Below are positions 58,260 to 64,000 of a stretch of 64,000 nucleotides of DNA, piece after piece. The stretch lies in assembly GCA_023101725.1 (NCBI GenBank), contig JALJCO010000110.1, positions 248,001-312,000 of the forward strand, given 5' to 3'. A program made the position numbers and the translations under genes. Below the pieces are notes generated by a model. The model saw only the letters and a list, made by a program, of their open reading frames with translations. It did no database searches and had not been told where the DNA came from. The DNA comes from Atherinomorus stipes (taxonomy: Eukaryota > Chordata > Actinopteri > Atheriniformes > Atherinidae). Every line of letters begins with the position of its first letter. Position 1 is the first letter of the stretch.

Positions 58260-59680
58260 ATTACAAGCCAGCGGTCTGATGGGAGGATGACGGAAGGATG
58301 GAAGGATGGAAGGATGAAAGATGGAAGGATGTTTAGGCCAAAAACCTCGGAGACGGTTAACAGGTTGAAAGGGAGGGATGAAGGAAGGATAGAAGGATGA
58401 AAAGATGGAAGGATGCTCAAACCAAAAAGCTCAGAGACAGTTAACAGGTTGAAAGGGAGGGATGAAGGGATGAAGGAAGGATGAAAGGATGCATTCCTGG
58501 GGGGGAGTGTAAAAGGAAAATGGACAGATAAACAGACAACAGAAAGCAAATTCATAAACGGAGGGATTAAAGCGCACTGAAAGATGATGAAAGGATGAAC
58601 AGAAGAAGATGTAAACGTATGGAGGGATGAGATGTTTCTAGAGAAGTTAAAGGGAAGAAAAAACAAAAAAAACGATTAAAGGAATGATGAGATGGATGAG
58701 AGAGGAGGAAAGAAGAAAAAAGAGGAGGGATTAAAGAACAACCTGAGTGGATGGAGGGATCAGAAAACGGATGAAACAGGGAGATGAAAGGATGCAAATG
58801 AAGCGACGACTGATGAAATGATGCTAATGAAAATGAGGTGAAAGAGGCCGAAGAGGTAAAAAAAAATGGAGAGAGAGAGGGATGGAGATCAGATGTAAAA
58901 GAAGATGGAGATAAAGGTGGGATGATTGATGAGGAGAGGATGAGAGAAGAGGAAGATGGGGGATGGAGAGAAGCTTCGGATGATGATGGATGGATGTTAA
59001 AGAGCAACAGAGACGTGAATGGAAAGGAAGAAGGTGATGGAGGGATGTATCTGGAGAGAGTAATAAATAGAGGGATAAAAGATCAAAGGATAGAAGGAGG
59101 TGAAAGAGGAATGAATGTTTGAGGGACAAGGATGTCTATAAAATGATGATGGAGGGATGACAAAGGAAGAAAAAGAAGATAGAGGCTGGGAAAGATTGAA
59201 AAAGAAAGGTGTAAATGAAGGTGTAATTGGAGAATGAATGGAGAGAAAGAGGGAAGACAGGAAGAGGAAAAAATTAAGGAAGAGGAAAAAATTAAGGGAC
59301 GATGAATGTTGGACTAGTGAAGATAGAGGGATGAGGAAGAATATGGAAGAAAACTGAAGAAGATGAAGAGGTCAGGAAAAAGGGATGTGATGGATGGATA
59401 GCATCAGGGAGAAAAAGAAAAAGGGAATGACGTACCGGTTAAAGGAAAAAGATGAATAGGAGGATGAAAAGAGGAGTGACGATATAGGGCTGATGGAGGA
59501 TGGATGGATAAACAGATGGAGTAACAGATGAATGGATGAAAAGATCGACATGAAGGAGATGAGATGGAGGAATGGAAACACTGAGAAAGAAGATGGAGTG
59601 ATGAAAGGAGGGGAAGGATGGAATAGGTTTGATCAAGACAGAAGAAAAGAAAGGGATAGAAAAAGATAAAGTATAGAAGA
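58260..59680. repeat. Degenerate purine-rich GGAT/GAAGGATG tract
   Basis: About 1.4 kb in which the plus strand is mostly G, A and T with very few C. Built from decayed gaaggatg, gatgatgga and gagggatg words. Includes a longer duplication of gttaacaggttgaaagggag near 58357 and 58440. Minus-strand Ser/His/Pro-rich frames are by-products. Confidence 0.85.
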
Positions 59681-60440
59681 TGGATGGATGGATGGATGGA
59701 TGGACAGATGGACAGTTAAATGGATGGATGGATGGACAGATAGATGGATGGATGGATGGATGGATGGATGGATGGATGGATGGATGGATGGACAGATGGA
59801 CAGACAGATGGATGGATGGATGGATGGATGGATGGATGGATGGATGGATGGACGGACAGATGGATGGATGGATGGATGGACAGACAGATGGATGGATGGA
59901 TTGATAGACGGACAGATTAATGGACAGATGGACAGACGGACGGATAGATGGATGGATGGATGGACGGATAGATGGATGGATGGATGGCCAGACAGATGGG
60001 TGAATGGATGGATGGATAGATGGATGGACGGACAGACAGTGAATGGATGGACGGATAGATGGATGGGTGGACAGACGGATGGATGGACGACAGACAGATG
60101 GATGGATGGACAGACAAATGGACAGACAGATGGATGGATGAATGGATGAACAGACGGATGGATGGATGGGTGGATGGATGGACAGATGGATAGACAGATG
60201 GATGGATGGACAGACGGATGGTTGGCTGGCTGGATAGATGGACAGACAGACGGGTGGACGGATAGATGGATGGGTGGACAGAGGGATGGATGGACGGACG
60301 GACAGATGGACAGACAGATGGATGGATGAATGGATGAACAGATGGACGGATGGATGGATGGTCAGACACACAGATGGATGGATGAAGGGATGGATGGACA
60401 GATGGAAGGACGGATGAATGGACGGACAGACGGCCACGGA
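59681..60440. repeat. (GATG)n / GATGGACAGA minisatellite
   Basis: Runs of GGAT interspersed with gacaga and gacgga. Every frame on minus reads as [12 protein letters not shown] repeats. Confidence 0.95.
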
Positions 60441-60462
60441 CAGACAGACAGACGGACGGACG

Positions 60463-60525
<63 letters not shown>
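60463..60525. repeat. (GATA)n microsatellite
   Basis: About fifteen uninterrupted TAGA/GATA units. Confidence 0.97.
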
Positions 60526-61507
60526 GGACAGATGAATGATGGATGATTCATTGGTCAAACAGTGTTAGTCTTACAGTTATGATAGAGAGATAAAATTAAA
60601 AATTTTGAATGAGTAAAAGAGAAAAAAGGTGAAAGTTGGGAAATTAAAGGAAGAAGATGAAGAGATGAAACTATATGAAATGAAAAAAGATGGATAGACA
60701 AAAAGAGAAAGAATCAGGAAGAAAAAGAAGTGAAGGGGCGACCAATGGAAGGGACGTGAAGATGGAGAGATGTAAGGTTGAAAATATGGAATTAATGGGT
60801 GAGCAAGCAAAAGATACAGAGGATGGATGGATGGATGGAAATAAAATAAAAAGATGGATGCAATAAAAATATTTAGGTAGAAATTTTAAAACAGGATAGA
60901 GGGAAACGGGGATGATGGAGGAATGACTGCCGGACAACGGAAAAGAGGTAAAGAAAGAGAAATGATGTTAAGATACACGAGATAAGAAGATGGAGGGATG
61001 GTGGAGGAATGTGTAGGAGGATGGAGGGAATTCCCTGTTGCGTGTAGCAACAACCAATCAGCTCTGCAGACTTCCAGCTCATACAGTTACATAATATTAC
61101 ATCCAAACTGTGTGTTACAGGGGAGATACCCTGATTTTAATACGAGCCCCAAACGAACCATCGCGAGAAAAAATTTAAATATTCAACCATAAAGCTCATT
61201 TATCCTCCACAGCTTCATTTAAATGAAAAGAACATGATGAAATACAAAAGTTAGAGGAGAAAAATGTGGCGAAATGTACAAAAACATGAATTCAAACCGT
61301 TAAATTTACTTTAGAAAAACCGTTATTTTAATCATGTGTAACAGGAAACCTAACGTTTTTCTTCACAGCTCAGTTTTCAGCGAGTCTTATATTTTCCATC
61401 CACATTTAACGTATCGTAACTCTAAATAAATGTAAAAATAAAGATTTATTCACCATTTTCAGGACGTCAGGTACAAATATAAAATAAAAACTAGTGTTTC
61501 TTCTTAC
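60526..61507. other. Purine-rich tail of the repeat, then intron start of sh3gl2
   Basis: 60526-61020 continues the gaaagatggat-type purine bias in decayed form. 61021-61507 is ordinary sequence leading to the donor at 61507. No exon. Confidence 0.5.
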
Positions 61508-61552
61508 CTGAGTGGCTTTATGGAACTGCTTTTTCAACCCCGCGACAGACAT
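61508..61552 (-). CDS. sh3gl2: Endophilin A1 (SH3GL2-type), coding exon 1
   Basis: Read on the minus strand, these 45 bases give 15 codons, MSVAGLKKQFHKATQ, then CAG|GTAAGAA, a consensus splice donor at 61507. Known family: endophilin A proteins are about 350 residues, with an N-terminal BAR domain that begins with an amphipathic helix H0 inserting into membranes, and a C-terminal SH3 domain that recruits dynamin and synaptojanin during synaptic vesicle endocytosis. This exon is essentially H0, and in vertebrates coding exon 1 ends at this point. HKATQ fits the A1 paralogue; A2 and A3 usually end in ..KASQ. The ATG has a purine (G) at -3 and no competing in-frame start nearby. I saw no exon 2 in the window. 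Whether this is the a or b teleost paralogue cannot be told from 15 residues. Confidence 0.93.
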
Positions 61553-61860
61553 CTCTTCGGATGCGGAGGCAAAAACAAACAGGAAAAAAACAATTAGATT
61601 TTAAAAGACAAGACTTTCACGCGGACAGGTGTTTTTTTCTTTTTCTTTTTTTTTTTAAGAACCAAGCTCGAGCCCAAAAAATGTGGCGGTAAATCCTCCG
61701 GTTAACGGTCGCCAGACGTCGATAACGTCCGTTTATTTTGATGAAACTGGTGGAAACAGGAGTCGATGACTGCCAGACCAAACCCAGCTGGATCTATTTT
61801 CAGACAGGGAGAGACGGGGCGGAGATCGTCTAATCATGTGATGCGTCACCCGAGTACTGG
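61553..61860 (-). promoter_or_regulatory. 5' UTR and core promoter region of sh3gl2
   Basis: This is the minus-strand sequence immediately upstream of the endophilin ATG. It is less repetitive and richer in CpG than the intron. It holds a GC box (ggggcgg at 61816-61822, an Sp1-type site), a TGACGCATCA ATF/CRE-like motif at 61839-61848, and an A-rich stretch on the sense strand (61630-61661). No clear TATA box at a fixed distance is visible, so the start site is not placed. Its role is inferred from position. Confidence 0.6.
61839..61848 (-). promoter_or_regulatory. CRE/ATF-like site TGACGCATCA
   Basis: The minus strand reads TGACGCATCA, a one-base variant of CRE/AP-1-type palindromes, about 290 bp upstream of the ATG. 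Binding is inferred from motif only. Confidence 0.3.
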
Positions 61861-61953
61861 AAGAAAATACAAAATACTGAGATCCAAACTATCACTGTAA
61901 CAGATTTAGCTAAGTTATAACCAGTGTTCTGTTTTTGTTTGTTTGTCTGTTTG

Positions 61954-61988
<35 letters not shown>

Positions 61989-62559
61989 CCCCATACGGTA
62001 ATTTAGATTAGATTTTCTAAGAAAATGGTGGATAATCTTCCTTCATAGGTGCTAACTCTCTAAACTTTTCCTTTGTAGCAAAGCTCTCCAAAAGTTAGGT
62101 TCTGAGTGGAAAGATCAGTGTGAAAAATATATAAATTTATTTGAGTCTGAGCCAGAAGCTCGTGGTAAAATGCCCCCCCAACCACCATTGATCGTCCTTC
62201 TACAATATAGCATAAAAATAACTATCACATATTGGAATACAGTGATATGATGAAACATGATTTCAGCGCAGTAGATTAAACTATGGGTTTAAACCTGCAA
62301 TAAGTCATTAGTATTGAATTTACAGCTACAGCACACCAAATTAATAGATTTTTTTAAATGAAGTTTTCAGAAGCTTAAAGTAAACTGGACACGTATGGAA
62401 AATGAAATAAATACCACTTGTACACAATCTCCATCCATTGAATATTACATTTCAGCTAAACTGAGCTCAAAGCTTTCATTTTATATATTTTTGATGCTCT
62501 CCAAGTCTTTTTTTTTTCAAAAAGCAAAATTTTATGTCACTAAATTGTCATTTTGTGAA
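61861..62559. other. Upstream of sh3gl2: AT-rich, A29 run
   Basis: A29 at 61958-61986 preceded by gtttgtttgtctgtttg. No gene seen; small frames only. Confidence 0.5.
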
Positions 62560-62819
62560 TTCTTATTTAATACTTTTTGTTTTCTTGTGTTTGAATTACT
62601 ATTATGAATTAGCCTTTTCTTTGTTCATGGGAAATATGCTCTAATATGTTTGGGACAGTTTTGAAATTATTTTTTCCAATCAAAATTCAAAAGCAATATC
62701 TTATTTACTAAATTATAACTTTGTAAATTTTATTTTTTTTCTTTTCATGTATTTGATTTACTATTGTAAATTTAGCCTTTTTTTAAGTGGAAGGTATGAA
62801 TAATTTTGAGGACAATTAT
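62560..62819. mobile_element. Tc1-like remnant upstream of sh3gl2
   Basis: tttgaattactattatgaattagcc, a jump to ttcatgggaaatatgctctaat, then a second tttgatttactattgtaaatttagcc and gaataattttgaggacaatt. The right-end block is thus present twice, the terminal repeat is worn, and no TA pair is certain. Confidence 0.72.
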
Positions 62820-62904
62820 AGGCTGGACAGAGTTTTGGCTTTTTTGAACGGACCATCTTTCATACAAAGACGATCTTTGTAGGGAAAGAGCCTCACGCTT
62901 TCTG

Positions 62905-62912
62905 TGACGTAA
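62905..62912 (+). promoter_or_regulatory. CRE-like site TGACGTAA (distal copy 1)
   Basis: TGACGTAA, an ATF/CREB/CEBP composite-type motif, lies 1.35 kb upstream of the endophilin ATG in a GC-rich single-copy stretch (62870-62990). Confidence 0.25.
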
Positions 62913-63442
62913 CCACGCCGCTCTCCACCGTTCACGAGCCACCCCGCGACGCCTCCAGAACACGACAGGCACATTCGACCGACTGTCAGGAGTTCGTGCA
63001 GCTTTTAGAGTGAAACATGTTTACTGATAAACATCAGAACTGGTTTTATTATCAGGAACTTTACTTTTTAATTCAAATATGAAGGAGAAATAGTATCTAA
63101 ACGAAGAAGGACAGAGTTTGGGGGCTTCTGTGTTTCAGTACCACGGACAGCTCACTCGGGGTCTAATGTTGCGTTCATGTATAGCTGGGACATTTAATGT
63201 TTTATAAAGCCAAAACAACACAACAAAACAATTAAATGTGTTTTAGATTTACGCATGTGTGAGTCAAACAAGGTACATGAACAATGGAGGAATAATGAGA
63301 GAAGAATCAAATAATACTATGAAGTATGAATAAACAGCCCACTATGTCTGTGTTTTATCAAAACTTGTTAGTTTGAAAGCAAACAAGCAAATAAAGAAAG
63401 AAAGTGTAATAGAAACCTTTCGGATTTACACACCGTCGCATG

Positions 63443-63450
63443 TGACGTAA
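63443..63450 (+). promoter_or_regulatory. CRE-like site TGACGTAA (distal copy 2)
   Basis: A second TGACGTAA, again preceded by TG (tgtgacgtaa), lies about 540 bp beyond copy 1. The repeated octamer is seen directly; its function is inferred. Confidence 0.25.
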
Positions 63451-64000
63451 GGGGGTGGAAAAAAAATAGGTTTTCCTTTTTAATTAGGATGTTTCTGATA
63501 TTTTAGAAGCATTTACTTTGGAATCAGAGTACTTAGGGAAGTTTTATCAGTCACAATAGGTCAATGCTAAGAAATCAGAAAATGGCCTTATTTCAGCGAG
63601 AGGAGTTCATTTTGGACGACAACATGCTGACATGGTGTAAGTTAGTTGGACACATTAGTAACTACTGGCGACTAGCTTTGTCATTTTCACGCATTTTTAA
63701 TGTATTGCCACGACTTATTTATCTCGTTGTTACGCGTTAGTTATCTGTAGTAATGACTAAATAATGCGTAGCCATGGACATCTTGTGGCCATGATTGAGT
63801 GACAGTTTTTTCCCTATGATGTCATCATGAGGCTCCGTCATCCTCCTCAAAGTGGAGTCTCCCTGGATGAAATGTTACCATTCCACCATTCATTTGAAAC
63901 ATCCCGATATTGCAGTTGTACTTGGTTGAAACTTAAAAATACTGCTTTTATTTAGCAAATAAGCTGTAATGGAAATGTACATATTCACAGGACAAAGGGG

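Larger units (their letters stand above)
1..61507 (-). other. sh3gl2: First intron of sh3gl2 (donor side), more than 61 kb
   Basis: This is everything downstream of the exon 1 donor on the minus strand. I looked for exon 2 (the continuation of the BAR domain after ..HKATQ) and did not find it, so the acceptor should lie beyond position 1. No other host exon with recognisable protein could be supported here; most annotatable content is transposon remnants. Mammalian SH3GL2 also has a very long first intron. Confidence 0.75.
62820..64000. other. Distal upstream region of sh3gl2, no gene supported
   Basis: 62870-62990 is GC-rich with CpGs. 63601-63618 repeats gaggagttcattttggac found in the hAT at 27478-27775. 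Two TGACGTAA motifs are listed separately. Confidence 0.45.

Noticed and set aside
58088..59129. Minus-strand ORFs of 192, 146 and 101 codons
   Set aside because: By-products of the purine-rich tract: the complementary strand is pyrimidine-rich and so lacks stops. No domain or splice context.
59681..60440. Regular repeats as CRISPR or telomere-like DNA
   Set aside because: Simple GATG/GACA words with no spacers and no TTAGGG periodicity.
59439..60551. 370-codon minus-strand ORF rich in Ser, His, Pro, Ile
   Set aside because: It is only the translation of GATG/GACA and GATA repeats; every frame reads as short periodic peptide.
1..61507. Search for exon 2 of sh3gl2 on the minus strand
   Set aside because: No segment encoding the expected continuation of the BAR domain with flanking AG acceptor was found by eye.

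Overview
This window is teleost fish nuclear DNA. The evidence is a vertebrate-type exon with a canonical splice donor, no bacterial-style gene packing, and a dense load of fish-type DNA-transposon remnants: TAGGG-ended hAT-like elements, Tc1-like elements, TTAA-flanked piggyBac-like elements and LINE 3' tails. I cannot name the species.

Only one host gene can be supported. On the minus strand at 61508-61552 a 45-nt coding exon reads MSVAGLKKQFHKATQ and is followed at once by a consensus donor (CAG|GTAAGAA). This is the invariant N-terminus of endophilin A; the HKATQ ending matches the A1 type (sh3gl2). Everything at lower coordinates (1-61507) therefore reads as first intron. I found no exon 2, so the intron would exceed 61 kb. 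Higher coordinates hold the 5' UTR, a promoter with a GC box, and upstream sequence with three CRE/ATF-like sites.

The intron is a transposon graveyard with unusually readable nesting. Examples are a four-element stack at 39020-41551 (outer hAT, a foldback GC-rich element, a second hAT, and inside that a 698-bp element), a three-level stack at 43600-45703, and hAT-in-hAT at 14602-15250 and 27311-28009. Many copies keep intact 8-bp target-site duplications. Tc1-like copies form a deletion series, and several still encode the transposase C-terminus.

Other notable structures are a perfect 57-bp hairpin at 4400-4456, a perfect 62-bp palindrome at 31047-31108, a foldback minisatellite at 54993-55631, and about 2.8 kb of strand-asymmetric purine/ATGG/GATA repeats at 58260-61020 near the promoter. 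The best candidate for something undescribed is a roughly 0.9-1.1 kb repeat present in opposite orientations at 36211-37131 and 44455-45527. It carries a YY1-like motif, a short ATG exon with a splice-donor-like end, and an 82-codon ORF that I cannot assign.

No tRNA, rRNA, CRISPR, phage or viral gene was seen. Long open frames elsewhere are by-products of low-complexity or repeat DNA.
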